Source: Nemertoderma westbladi
Taxonomy: Eukaryota > Xenacoelomorpha > Nemertodermatida > Nemertodermatidae
Reading direction: 5' to 3'
Assembly: GCA_032718475.1 (NCBI GenBank)
Contig: JAUCBJ010001860.1
Span: forward strand, 28,936 to 92,935
DNA: 64,000 nt
Both the position numbers and the translations under genes were made by a program. The notes under the pieces are model-generated. The model worked only from the letters and a program-made list of their open reading frames with translations, made no database searches and was not told where the DNA came from. This document shows positions 52,917-64,000 of this stretch, piece by piece (the first letter of the stretch is position 1; the number at the start of each line of letters is the position of its first letter).

Positions 52917-54773
52917 TTGAGAGCTCGCAAATTGTCGACATTTGGAGAGCCACCGTGGTCAGAAGTGATCGAGGAAGAAGCATCCTCGTCGAGTTGGTGT
53001 TGGCTACCGGTAGCAGTAGCCATGATGGGCTGTCAGGCTGATGCGTACTGGCTGACTGGCGTAGGCCTACGGTGTACTGGTGTATGGCAGGTGGTACCGG
53101 GTCAGGTGCTACCGACGACGGACAATATCCAACAGAGAACATTAACTCCACCCGACGACGCATCTAGAGACAGCGGCGATTCTCAGGTTAGTCACGCGCG
53201 AGGAAAGGTTATATGCGCTAGATCCCTTGTTTCCCACTACTCGGCGGAAGAGAGAAGACGCCGACTAGACGAACAACAGGCAGAGGTTTTGCGTGCATCA
53301 GAAGCACGGAAGGAAGCCGAACAGGAACGGGAGCACACACGTAAGTTAGACACAAAGTTGCTCGAGTTGGAGGACATAAGTAAGCGTGAGCAAGCCGAAC
53401 GCGAGCGCAAGGAATGCGAACTCCAACTTGAACGCGAACAGAAGGAACGCGAACTCCAGCTTGAACGCGAGCGCAAGGAACACAAACTCCAGCTTGAACG
53501 CGAGCGCAAAGAACGCGAACTCGAGATCGACAAAGAGCGACGCACGTTGTACGAAGAAAAGGCGTGAGTGGAAGAAGAGAGCGCAGCGAGACGAGCGAGG
53601 GAGGAAGAACAACGTAAACTGGCGCAGTTGGAAAGTGCGAGACTAAACCTAGAGAGCGAAGAACGGACCAGGAAAGCGAATGAAATCGCCGAGAAGGGGA
53701 TGCGAATGATCGAAGAATGTGGGGCGAGTGTAGGTACTGAGTTACGAGAACTCAGAATACAATATATCTTGAAGAATCCAGACGTTAGGGAGAAGTATTG
53801 CACCCAGATAAACAACTATTTCGCCAAGCGATTTGCTGGGAAGGTAGAGGACCCGGACTTAGTGACGGACCAGACTTATTACCTTCCACACCACTATGTG
53901 ACTCACCCTGACAAACCAGACAAAGTCCGAGTAGTCAACGACTGCGCAGCAGTTTATAGAGGTATGTCCCTGAACTCAGAGTTGATGGATGGTCCCAACT
54001 TAAATAACTACTTGATAGGGATACTGTTACGCTTTAGACAGCGGCGATTCGTGTTTACTTGCGACATCGAGGCGATGTTTCACCAGGTAAGAGCCTGCAA
54101 GGTGGATCAGGATAGTCTCAGATTTCTCTGGTTCGAGAATGAAGACCTATCCGGCCCAGTGATTACATACCAGATGTATGTCAGGATATTCGGTGCCCGC
54201 GATAGTCCCAATGGCACGCTGTTTGTTCTAAAGAAAACGGCAACAGCCCAGATTGGTAAGTATCCAGTAGACGTTATTGAGTCCGTCTTGAGAAACTTCT
54301 ATATGGACGACGGATTGCTGTCCAAGGACACAGCAGAACAAGCCATAGAAGTGGCTCACGGCCTACAGGAGTGCTTGGCTACAAGGGGTTTTCCTCTGAC
54401 CAAGTTCACTACCAACTCAGAGGCCCTATTAGAGTCGTTCCCGGTGAAAGATCGCGGGAGCGGAGACATAGAATTAGGGGTAGAACCCATCCCCATGGCG
54501 CGAGTACTGGGACTCGCTTGGAATCCGAACATGGATAAGTTCCAGGTGAGAGTCAGATTTGAACCCAGTAGTCCAGACAAAGTTTTGACTAAGATAATCT
54601 GCTTATCGACAATGAGTAGACTATTTGACCCGATGAACTTTATCAGCCTGGTAATATTACAGGCACGAGTATGTATGAGGAAACTTTGGTTGTCCGACCT
54701 AGAGTGGGACGAGCCAATATCCCCTATACATGCAAAGCAGTGGAGAGAATGGGAAGTTGTCCGAAGTTGCTAA
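52917..54773 (+). pseudogene. BEL-D: deleted BEL/Pao fragment, coiled coil joined to RT
   Basis: The plus-strand frame has a Gag-like coiled coil (EERRRRLDEQQAEVLRAS, then repeats of ELQLERERKE) followed by RT: TYYLPHHYVTHPDKPDKVRV, FTCDIEAMFHQVRA (first Asp), LRNFYMDDGLL (YMDD), LTKFTTNSEALL, STMSRLFDPMNFISLVI. One TGA at 53565-53567 interrupts an otherwise continuous frame. Capsid, zinc knuckle and protease are missing between coil and RT, and RNase H and integrase are missing after about 54767. There the sequence switches to the 300-bp segment shared with 23886. The opposite-strand frame at 53237-53815 is a shadow. Inactive. Confidence 0.8.
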
Positions 54774-55069
54774 TTACAATCGGAACTATGATTTCTACCC
54801 TTTAATTAATGGTTCTATGTGATTAAGATGCGATAATCCCACGGGATTTCTTTAGACTGTCAGACTGTATGATTGAATGCGCCGTTACGGTAGCTACTCA
54901 TTAGATGGAGGGCTAAGGTACCGGTAGGCGCAGCGGGCGCACCGGGGGGTTAGCGACGAAGGGAGTGCGGATGATTCAAAAGGCGAGCAACGCTGGCGGG
55001 GGGTCACCGTTGCGGGCGGAAGGCTAGCAGTAGTGTAGAGAGAAGACTGCTCGCTGGTACAGTAATTAA
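54768..55069. repeat. 300-bp segment shared with 23886-24184
   Basis: Starts TGCTAATTACAATCGG directly after the BEL-D RT fragment and ends CTGGTACAGTAATTAA. It is followed by a G-rich run at 55082-55092 and unrelated sequence. Probably the 3' part of BEL-D after an internal deletion. Confidence 0.75.
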
Positions 55070-55379
55070 CCCTATTAAACCCGGGGGGGGGGGTCAATAT
55101 GACCCCTCCCGTGGTTTTTTTATTATAATTCTGAAACAAACGCAGTTGGGAATCTGAAATTTTATGACTTTTCCTAAAAATCTATTGTCTTCCTAGTAGT
55201 GAAAACCGTTTTCAAAAATATTGGGTACTTTTCGAGTTATAGCACCATTTTTTAACCCTACTTTTGGCACTTTTTTTGAGACGTTTTTTGAAAATTACAT
55301 TTCATTAAATATGAATTGTAACATCTCTATTTTTTATTTACACCGGTTTTTTGGTGTTAGAAATTTGATGGAATTCATA

Positions 55380-56130
55380 TAAATTGATTTAGAAATTTCA
55401 AACTTGTTTTTTTCGGTGGGTGCCAAATTTTGGTGCCAGCACCAAATTTTGAATTATGTCAATTTTGTAAATTGATTGTTTGAAACTTGTTTTTTACGCA
55501 ATTGGGGTTTTTTGGGGTTCTGGATTCGATGAAATATATACGAGTTGCAACAAGCCTATCAAACTTGTATTTTTCGGTGCTGTGTGCAAATTTTGGTGCT
55601 AGCACGAAATTTTGAAAATTCATTCGATAGATAAAATTGCTTGTGACAATTTATTTCTTGCGTTTTAGAGGTTTATGGCTGTTCTGAATTCAATAGAATA
55701 AATAATTATCGAACTAGACATCTCAAACTTATATTTTTCGGATGTGGGTGCAAAATGTGGTGCTAGCACCAAATTTTGAAAACCATCAAATATATCAATT
55801 GATTGTGTCACCTTGTTTCTTGCGTTATACGGGTTTGTGATGGTTCTGAATTCAATGGAATCAGTAAAAATTTCATAAGAGTTCTCAAACTGGTATTTTT
55901 CGCCAGTGGGTGAAAATTGTTGTGCCAGCACCAAATTTTGGAAAATATGCAAATTTATCAGTAGATAGTATCACCTTGTTTCTTGCGTTATACGGGTTTA
56001 TGAGGGTCCTGATTCCGATGGAATCCATAAAAACAGCACTGGACATCGCAAACTTGTACTTTTTGGTGATGGGTACGAAATTTGGTGCTAGCACCAAAAT
56101 TTGCCAAATTACGCCGAAAAATACAAGTAT
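55380..56130. repeat. 163-bp satellite-like array with a 12-bp palindrome in each unit
   Basis: Five units of 162-164 bp, phased by GGTGCTAGCACC or a one-to-two-base variant at 55432, 55595, 55759, 55921 and 56084. Other shared words are CTTGTTTCTTGCGTTATACG and CAAATTTTG. The motif GGTGCTAGCACC is a perfect palindrome. Units are diverged. The short minus-strand frames across it (55665-55952, 55885-56133) are repeat artefacts. Flanking sequence from 55090 to 55380 and from 56130 to 56521 is AT-rich with no gene. Confidence 0.85.
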
Positions 56131-56521
56131 CAATGATCTGGCATATTAGAAATGTATTCCATTAGAATCAGCGCTCTAGAAAACCTGAAAATGTGAATTT
56201 ATAGCATCGTATAAGTGAATTAAAAATTTTGTGTTCTACCTGAAAAGTGCTGGTTACTTGTTTTTTTCATTTTTTTCCAACGCAGAGAGGACTAAACGGC
56301 CATTTATAGTAATCATATCATTTTTAAATATTTTCCAATGTATTTTGCACCCCAGAAAACCTGTATTGAAAAATAATTAGCCGAAAATGTAACTTTCAAA
56401 TTTTGTGAAAATTGTGCACTACTTGTAATTTTGGTGCTGCAATAGAACCACCCCAGTACATTTTTTCAAAAATTTTTTTTTTCGGTCGGATCCAGACAAG
56501 TGATATCTACGTACAAAATTT

Positions 56522-57778
56522 GTGAGTGAGAATTTCCTCGGTTTGATGATTCTTTTCAACTCGCGTTCTCGGGCTCTATAGGAATCGATATGCTTCTCCT
56601 AGAGCTGATTTTCCTCCACTTGTCGTTGGAAGCATTTGTCTAAAACTCTTTTAGAGAGTAGGGTCGCCCAAGTTCGATATCTTCTTAGAGATTCTGGATT
56701 TCCTGATCGAACTGAGATAAAGCTAATTCTTTCACCGCTTGGACTTGTTGCTGCAATTTGCGTTTCTCTAAACAATTGTAGGTTCCTTTTCCAATCTTTT
56801 GACGAATAGTGTCCAACGCGTTTCGTACAACTCTCTCCTCCACCTCAGTGACAGGTTGTATCGGGTTAAACCGGGACGATGATACGGTTGAATGGCGATA
56901 TTAGATGTCCGCGTCCCAATCCGGCTAGGTAAGATGGGCGAATATTTAGGGAGCCCACAACCGAAGTGCCACCGACTAATTGTTCGGGAAACACTAGATC
57001 TTTGAACAGTGAGTACAGTTCGGAGGGTCCGTGATACTATTAGGATCAAGAGTCTGAGGTCTAACTAGGGAATGAGGAGGTCTGACCGAGTATTCCGGAA
57101 CTCTGATCATAGGTTTATTTAAGGATCGTTTGAATCGAACGAGCGTAGGTGATACATCGAACAAGTTTCGCTCGAAACTCCCGTAAATATAGCGAGCAAA
57201 ACCGTGTTTAAAGCAACGTCTCTGCGGATGTTTATGTCTTTCCGTTTGTTGGTTGGGTCTTGGGCATTCATCACAATAAAAAACAAAGACGCACGTCTTG
57301 TAGGGGAAACGCGGGTGATATTTATTCGGTTTTACAATGTTTCTCTCAAGACTTCCAAATATACGTTGGAGTTACCGCGTTTATCCGGTTCTTTAACGTC
57401 TTCTCTTTCGAGTCGATTGCGAATAGAATTTTCGCATTCGATTTTCAGTTTATCGTTCCGACTCCGCTGGGTAGGATATTTAAATAGTACCATTTCCCTT
57501 TCGGTGTCGACATAGTCCGTATCGTGTAAATCGATAGGATGGCCAGTAGTTAAGAAGTCCATATACGTACCATTACGATGCGTATAGCGAGCGGTGAATT
57601 TTCTATAGTCCAATTCACGCGTAAGTTGCTCCTGGGACATCGGCGGTTCGATATAATGACCATAGTCCTCCGTAGTAGTTGGACTAGCGTCGCCGCGTAT
57701 CAAGCTATCCACAAACGCTTGCAACGGTAGAGTATATTGCTCCCTGATACCAAGATCATCTTCTATCAACTCAGTCAT
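56522..57778 (-). pseudogene. BEL-B copy of the unrecognised downstream ORF3
   Basis: 57332-57778 encodes 148 aa starting MTELIEDDLGIREQYTLPLQ. It extends 27 residues past the point where the BEL-A segment stops (ENSIRNRLEREDVKEPDKRG) before ending. 56522-57250 aligns with the second and third BEL-A segments but is interrupted by stops and frameshifts, and the basic C-terminal tail is missing. The longer reading here supports the view that ORF3 was originally one long protein. Confidence 0.6.
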
Positions 57779-59482
57779 AGCTGCTATATGAGTTTATCAA
57801 TATTATAATTAGTTATAATTAGGCTAGCGGGCGTCGCTGCCTACCCCTCACAGCCCCCGGACAGCGCAAGATCCTCAGCGCTGATGCACTGCCGCCGCTG
57901 TGCTTATCGCCAACATAGTAGCTGCACAACGACAACAACAACCAGCGCGAGTCACCCCACTGTCCATCCCAAGGGCTAAGATTTACTTCAGGTTCTTACT
58001 GCAGAGTTAGGGCTGCTTTCACAATTGCGACTCGCTACTGTAAACACACTTTAGTAGTAACATTCACCTATAAACGAACAAATTCCACACAACTGTCACA
58101 AACCGCACACATTCGGGCCATTTGTCCGTTAGTCAAGTGCCTTCCAGAATGCCACGTTATTATTGGGTATCCTTGGATACTAGCAGTGTGCTATTTATTC
58201 CTTATGCTATTCAATGGGGCAAGCTTTATTGTTCTTTTAAATCACTTCTAATTCTAGCTGTGGTTGTTGCCATGGTGACATTATGGAAAGCTAGCAGTAG
58301 AATTAGGGTAATTCTCATGCATACAGATCTGGGATGCTATTTAATAGTAATTCTTTAATTGTCAATATTCCTCTTTATACATGATTTTATGAATTTTATC
58401 GGCTATTGACTATATATTGGAGATTCTCGCACACTAATACACTTAATAGGGTGAATCTCCGCTCCCTTGATCTATTAATTAATGGAATTTTGGGAATGTT
58501 ATAAATTGTATAAAATGACAATTTATCAAATTCATTAAAAGAGATGAATTTAAATTTATTCCCGTAAATTTTATTATTTAATATTAAAATAGACACAATT
58601 TTATTCCAGAACATGTCTGGGGACTGGGATCCTTGATTCTAGGAAATTTGTCTTTTTAAGAGTATCGGTAAGTGCTACGATATCTTAATAGACTAGAATT
58701 TTAAAGGATCTAAAATTTTACAGATTTTAATTTATAGATTTTCTAGAGTTAACTTGTAAGTAGTTACTCTATTGTATTTATTTGACAGATTTTACAAATA
58801 TTAATAGTTAATATTTAAGATGGGCACCGGTTTATTCCAGAACTTGTCTGGGGACGTTAACCACTGATTCTAGAATTTTGTCTTTCAAGTATATCGGTGG
58901 GTGCCGCGATATCTTAATCGACTAGAATTACAGATGGTCAAAAGGTTTAACAGATTTATTTTGCGTTTTACGCTACTGTTAAAGGGACATCACGATACCA
59001 TATGTATTATTTAATATACGGTATGAGAGCAATATCGCAAGAAGCAATGTCAGTGAGAAGAGGCAAGTCATTTCAAAGGTCTACCCAGAGCTTGGTTTAG
59101 CCGAGACACGAGGATCTGAACTTTGCATTCCTAATACTCTACTTACCAATAATATTTGAATATAGTAAGAGCTTTATTGTACTTTAATAAGTACGGACAT
59201 TTCGTCTTACTGTAGTCACGTATTTATAATGTAATACTGGCAGTAAGGAAAGAGAAAAGAATTATTTCTCGCCGTCGCACTAAATATATAATATAATATA
59301 AGTAAGTAAGTAATAATCACTAATATATATTGCACTAATCTACTAAATAATCGCTAAAATAACATTCTACTAAATAAAATTAAAGAAAACGATTATATTA
59401 AAATTACATAATAATACATACCTAAATAAAATAATAAAAACAAATATAAAATAATATAGTCACACACCCACTCCAGACGATG
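57779..59482 (-). other. BEL-B spacer between pol remnant and ORF3
   Basis: Collinear with BEL-A 28138-29866 throughout, with scattered substitutions and small indels. Includes the direct repeat TTTATTCCAGAAC at about 58605 and 58832. No ORF. Confidence 0.6.
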
Positions 59483-60466
59483 TTACGTTGGGGAGTCCCT
59501 AGATGTTTGTTGGATTAGGGAGGTGGTCGTGGGAAGAGTATCTTGCCTTCCATAGTTTCCGGACAGTTCTCGGTCTCTTTCCAGTAAACATAAACGACCA
59601 ACTGGGCGATTGAGTTGTTGTGTTTCTAATACAATTCCAGGTTTCCTCTTCGTCCTGGAATAGTGACGATAGAAACATCGCTTCAAATACACGACAGCCT
59701 TACAAAGCCGATTCCAGGATCTATAGTGGTCCATCGCTCCCGGCAGGAGAGGTGAGAGTCCCTGCGAGACGTCTGGTGTTCCAGATCTCCAGTCTCTCTC
59801 TCTGATCTCCACAACAGATCGGTTCGCGGTGGGGGAGTTTAGATCCACAGCGTCGTCCCTGGAAATGTGTAGTACAGACAGATCTAGCACGGGTTTAAAT
59901 AACCTTGATTTACTTGTCCGGGTTTTAGGTTTGACTTTCTCCGCTCCCTTGGCTTGTCTAATCACAGACGTGGTAAGATGGGGAGGCCATTCATCTTCTT
60001 TACTTAGGAAGTCGGGTCCACCTAACCAGTCTGGAGTATCTGTCAGTTCTTGAGGAGTTGCTCCTCTGGAAGCGATGTCGGCTAGATTAATCGTCTCGGG
60101 GCAATGTCTCCATTGATCTACATTAGAGTTAATATCGTCATTATCTGAGGAGTATAGTGTTCCCTCAGTTGTGGTCATCTCTCCCTCACTGATGTCTTCT
60201 TCCCATTCACTCTCCTGATGGACCTGATCTTTGGGTAGCCTTTCTAGGAGTGTCCTACGGGAAGGTCCATTGAGGTACCAACCTACTCTTGTTCTTCCTG
60301 CATAGGTTTGCAATGGTTGCGGTCGAGTAGGCCGTTTCTCTAATGTCTCAAGCGCCTCATGCGCATTTTGGCCGATGAGTATTTGCACTCCAGGGTAGTC
60401 TGTGTTGAATCTAGGTATCTTATGCTGCTGGGTGAAATCGTCCTCATCCCAGTTATAAGGTTCCAC
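59483..60466 (-). pseudogene. BEL-B fused pol remnant, RT and integrase deleted in frame
   Basis: A 327-codon open frame with three parts. The first is the post-protease linker (YNWDEDDFTQQHKIPRFNTD, RVGWYLNGPSRRTLLERL). The second is the end of RNase H and its connection (WRHCPETINLADIASRG, PDWLGGPDFLSKEDEWP). The third is the pol C-terminus (KPGIVLETQQLNRPVGRLC ... QTSRDSPT). The junctions fall after about GEMTTTEGTLYSSDN and at HYSRTK|RKPG. Both large deletions, of RT plus most of RNase H and of integrase, kept the frame. A TAA just above 60466 separates it from gag-protease, where BEL-A has a sense codon. Confidence 0.8.
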
Positions 60467-63400
60467 TTAGCTGGTAGCGAAGTTCTTTATCGCCACCATT
60501 TTTACTAACCTCATACTGTGTTCTCCTAGTTCATCCTGGGGGGTGGACAACGCGCCTACATAGTAGTCTGTAGCTACTGTAGATTTCCAAACCTGCATAA
60601 TTCCTGAAAGGTTCAACATAGTTCGGAACTTGGGTTGTCCAGCAAAGATGTCTTCGGCTAGTTCTTTGTCGATGAATGTTCCTGTGCTGCCGGAGTCAAG
60701 GAGGGCATTCACTATATAGCTCATTTTTAACCCGTGGACTCTCAACTGCACTACGGGAAATTCTCGGATTCCTAAGTTGGAAGTTGGCGCTTTCCAAGAT
60801 GGTTGTCGGTCAGGAATAGTTAGGGGGAGCTCACTGTCGGTGTCCTTTTCATACGTAAGTGCTCGATACACTGCGGTATTTATTAAGTAACAGGATTCGT
60901 TTTCGTCGGAGAATTCATCCGTATAGAATCCTTCCATCTCAGAACTTTGGTCAGTGTCGTTCACATCACTGAATTGGACATCTAGTTCGGGCTCACTTAC
61001 CTGACTCGGGCTGTTTCTTTCGAATTCAGTGTGCAACAAGATATGATGTTTCGTGCCGCACTTTGCACACCTTGCGTCGGAATAACAGGTTCGCAGTTGG
61101 TGTCCTTGTCTGAGGCAATTATAACACAACCGCTTATCCCACATGACTTCACGTCTATCTTTTAGTGATTTCTTTAAAAATTTATCACACACACTTAAAC
61201 GGTGGGGCCCGTCGCACAGCGCACATTTTGGTTTGATGTTACTCACCTTACCTTGGGTAACGTTGTGCACTCTCGTTCTTTCCTCGGGCTTTCTTCCGTG
61301 AACTCTATTAGGAGACGTAGGAGGAGTTTTTGTTACCTGTTCTCTCCTGTCATTGGTTCGAGACTTAAATTTACTTACGTCTTTGGGCGCTTTGTTGACA
61401 TAGTAAAATCTTTCAGTGTCTTTCCCGCTGTCCTCTTCTTGAGAAGCCTGGCTTTCGCCATCGTCTGTATAACACACCGGTGTTACCTTTCTCCTAGAAA
61501 CGGGTTTCTCACTTACCTTATTTTCCGGTGTCTTCTCTCTGGACTGCTTTAGGAGCTGTAATTTTACCTCTCCATCTGTGAATGACATGAGATCAGCCAT
61601 GGTAGGGTCACTTCGTTGTTGTTCCATCATATATAAGACTTTTTTGTCCCAGCGTGTACCTACTCCACCCTTTGGTAAAGTAGAGGCCACGGCTCCAATA
61701 ACCATAGAACTCTGATATTCATGGGACTTACCTAGCCAATCTAATTGTCTACAGATCTCCTGAATCTCATCGGAAAACTCTATAATCCCGCTGCTAATGA
61801 ACTTTCGGGGCGCTACCAATATGGCATACAAATACCTAGCTATGTTATTCCTATTACCATACCTGATGTTTAGTGTATCCCAAACTTGTCTTAATCCATC
61901 TGGATGTCCAATAAACTTTAACGCCATTAACTTGGGAGATCCTTCCAAGCACTCGATGAGGAATCTAAGTTTCTCTCCGTTAGATAGCACAGAGATCTGT
62001 ATGTTATCTTTGTAATATTCATTAAAAGGTAACCATTTCATCTCATCTCCATTGAACTTGACGATCTCTCCCACCTTTACCGCTTGACGGGCTTCGGTTC
62101 TAGCCATTTGACGCGTAAAACTTTCTTGGGCCATCGTGTTATTTAATATCGAGTTATCGGTATATAAATTTCTCGGATTATGATCAAGTCTATATGGAAT
62201 ATCATTGTCAACAGGTTTATAATTACCCTTAATAGGGTTTACTATAGGAGTTTCTACTTCACTAGCAGTATAGATGCGTGTAGGCTCCACACCTTGCGCA
62301 TGAAATACTTCAGACCTAACAGGTTGACACATTGTTACAGGGGGTGGTGGTATACCCTTTTGTATATTTACTAATTTATCGCGTTCTAATGCGATACTCT
62401 GCTGCACTTCTTGCAACTCTAACCTACCCTCTCTGACTGTTCCCTTTAACTGCTGAACAGTCCCTTCCATCTCCCGGACCTGCTGAGAGGAACACAAACG
62501 GTGTTCCCTCAGCTGCCCGAGCAGGAGACCCATCTCCCGCCGTCCCTCATCCACCCACTCTACCGCCGAAGCGGGAGCCGCCAACATAGTAGCGGGTAGA
62601 CGAGGGACAACGGGCGACAAATCGTTGATATTTCGCTCGGAGTCCAGGACAGGAACTGTCTCAGGGGCGGTTCTGTTGGGCACAGGTAGTTTAGTGCTGT
62701 GCAAAGGGAATTTAGAGGTAGGTTCTGGGAGTACAGGTGTCTCTATCACCGAAGGGGTGGCTTCGAGAACAGGCCTAATTATTTCAGGCTCATCTACTAT
62801 AGTAGGGAGTCTTTCTATTCTAATAATTTGGTCTGTGGGTTCTGTACTACCTAAGTCTTTGCTAGCTAGTTGCCTTCTCACAGCTGGGGGCAAATCAGGC
62901 AATTTCTGACGGTGAGGCATTCTTCTACGTCTGTTGGAACGAGATCTATTTCCTCCGCCTTCAGGATCGGTGGTATCGCCTTCATCCGATGATGTAAAGC
63001 CCTGTCGCTTGGGGGTGGATCGACTTATCATCTGCCCCTGAGTAGCTGTTCTCTGTTTATCTATGTAGTCTTGCTTCTCTTGCAGATTTTCCAACTCTAG
63101 TTGGGTGGTCTCTTCAGATGCTCTCCGTTCTGCTTCTGCCACTGCCTCTGCCGCTTTTCTTTCCGCTTCTGCCGCTGCCACTGCCGCTTTTCTTTCCACT
63201 TCTACCGCCTTTCTTTCCGCTTCTGCTTCTGCCGCTGCCGCTGCCGCTGCCGCTTTTCTTTCCACTTCTACCGCCTTTCTTTCCGCTTCTGCCTCTGCCG
63301 CTGCTGCTTTTCTTTCAACTTCTGCCGCTGCCGCTGCTGCTTTCTTTCTGTCTTCTATACGTTTTTTCTTTACCTGTTCTTCTTGGACCCTAGCGATGTG

Positions 63401-63670
63401 GCTGCTTTCATCAAATTTAGCTTGGTTCGCAGCTAACATTTCCGCATCTATTGCGTCCAGCACAAACTTGGCTCCTTCACTATTAGGGCGAAGTCCAGCC
63501 AGCCTTCTCCTCAACTCTTCGTCACCTAGAAATCGCTGATAGTCTGACAGATAGATGTCAATAGCGTCCTTCTTCTGCGGTTTCTCTGCTGTCGATTCGC
63601 TTTCCACTTGAGAAAAGGTAGCGTCTGTTGATTCTCCATGGGTTGAGCGCTCAGCCAGCTGAAATTTCCA
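60467..63670 (-). pseudogene. BEL-B gag-protease, open but lacking its N-terminus
   Basis: At least 1,046 codons are open (60467-63607), and the same frame continues to about 63670 (WKFQLAERSTHGESTDATF). No ATG was found near its start, because the sequence switches to leader at about 63671 and deletes about 280 residues relative to BEL-A. It has the Ala-rich coiled coil (63110-63360), capsid region (VGEIVKFNGDEMKWLPFNEY), the stretch lost from BEL-A at its LINE insertion (ESQASQEEDSGKDTERFYYV), zinc knuckles (KCALCDGPHR, CYNCLRQGHQLRTC, CAKCGTKHH) and protease (LLDSGSTGTFID). Confidence 0.85.
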
Positions 63671-64000
63671 CAGAATACCAGAATACCGGTATATATTTTC
63701 AGCCTAAATTTACAGAAATAAATATAATAAGCCTATCGTGAATACCGGTATACAACTTACACTTATAGTATATAAGTATAATTATAGACTAGAATTAATT
63801 ACAGAATACCGGTATATAATTTCAGCTCAAATTTATAGAAATAAATATAATAAGCCTATTGTAAATACCGGTATGTCAATTATTTTAGAATAATTGAATT
63901 TCTGAATTTTTAGAGTTACTTAGTTACTTTACTTTACTTTATTACCGTTATTTAAGCAGTAGTCCAACTGATATTAAGACCTAATTGTTGTATGACAGGC
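63671..64000 (-). other. BEL-B 5' leader, partial
   Basis: Matches the BEL-A leader at about 41870-42160, including the repeated AATACCGGTATA and CACTTATAGTATATA words. It ends at the window edge with CTAATTG.TGTATGACAGGC shared by both copies. Confidence 0.8.

Larger units (their letters stand above)
56522..64000 (-). mobile_element. BEL-B: second BEL-A family copy, internally deleted, cut by window edge
   Basis: Minus-strand order: leader (63671-64000, continuing beyond the window), gag, protease, a joined remnant of RNase H and pol C-terminus, the 1.7-kb spacer, ORF3. Compared with BEL-A it lacks about the first 280 gag codons, most of RT, and the integrase. It has no recognisable 3' LTR: ORF3 breaks off at about 56522 against AT-rich sequence. 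Conversely it retains gag and linker parts that BEL-A has lost. Confidence 0.85.

Noticed and set aside
53237-53815. 192-codon minus-strand Ser/Arg-rich frame
   Set aside because: Shadow of the plus-strand Glu/Arg coiled coil of BEL-D.

Overview
The window is animal genomic DNA, dense in transposable elements, with one recognisable host gene. The evidence for an animal is a spliced calcium-activated chloride channel regulator (CLCA) gene with GT-AG introns, together with BEL/Pao LTR retrotransposons and non-LTR retrotransposons. Short words such as TAGGCCTA and ACCGGTA recur throughout, and the element mix suggests a marine invertebrate. An echinoderm is my best guess but is not proven.

Layout. 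1-2.3 kb: no gene, a short GC-rich repeat block. 2.37-4.07 kb: a broken RTE-like LINE. 4.4-11.2 kb: six consecutive exons of a minus-strand CLCA gene, from the N-terminal domain through the HEXXH protease motif to the start of the VWA domain. Two of its exon-to-intron junctions have been amplified into tandem arrays (43-bp and 83-bp units), and a 1.7-kb array of 28-bp units fills the same intron as the 83-bp array. A LINE fragment interrupts the 83-bp array, and a small inverted-repeat element and another LINE fragment lie nearby. 12.5-13.4 kb: an 890-bp foldback palindrome. 14.0-18.5 kb: an unbroken 1,487-codon ORF of an RLE-type (R2-supergroup) retrotransposon, with about 1.07 kb of 30-bp minisatellite inside its reverse transcriptase. 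18.5-25.2 kb: tandem repeats, a LINE copy and segments of LTR elements.

25.2-44.8 kb is one complete BEL/Pao element on the minus strand (BEL-A). It has 1.26-kb LTRs and a matching AAATG flank on each side. It was later interrupted by a solo LTR of its own family (GGTCC target duplication) and by a block holding a CR1-group LINE. After pol and before the 3' LTR it carries an extra unrecognised ORF. 45.8-52.1 kb is a second BEL/Pao family (BEL-C), which has damaged catalytic residues. 52.9-54.8 kb is a plus-strand internally deleted BEL fragment (BEL-D). 55.4-56.1 kb is a 163-bp satellite. 56.5-64.0 kb is a second copy of the BEL-A family (BEL-B) running off the window edge.

How the parts relate. 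BEL-A and BEL-B are defective in complementary places: A lacks the linker and the RNase H end, B lacks most of RT and integrase. Both keep the extra downstream ORF in whole or part. The most unusual signals are the two splice-donor minisatellites inside one CLCA gene, and the coding minisatellite placed between the QGDP and YADD motifs of an otherwise open reverse transcriptase. All identifications come from reading motifs by eye. No database search was run.
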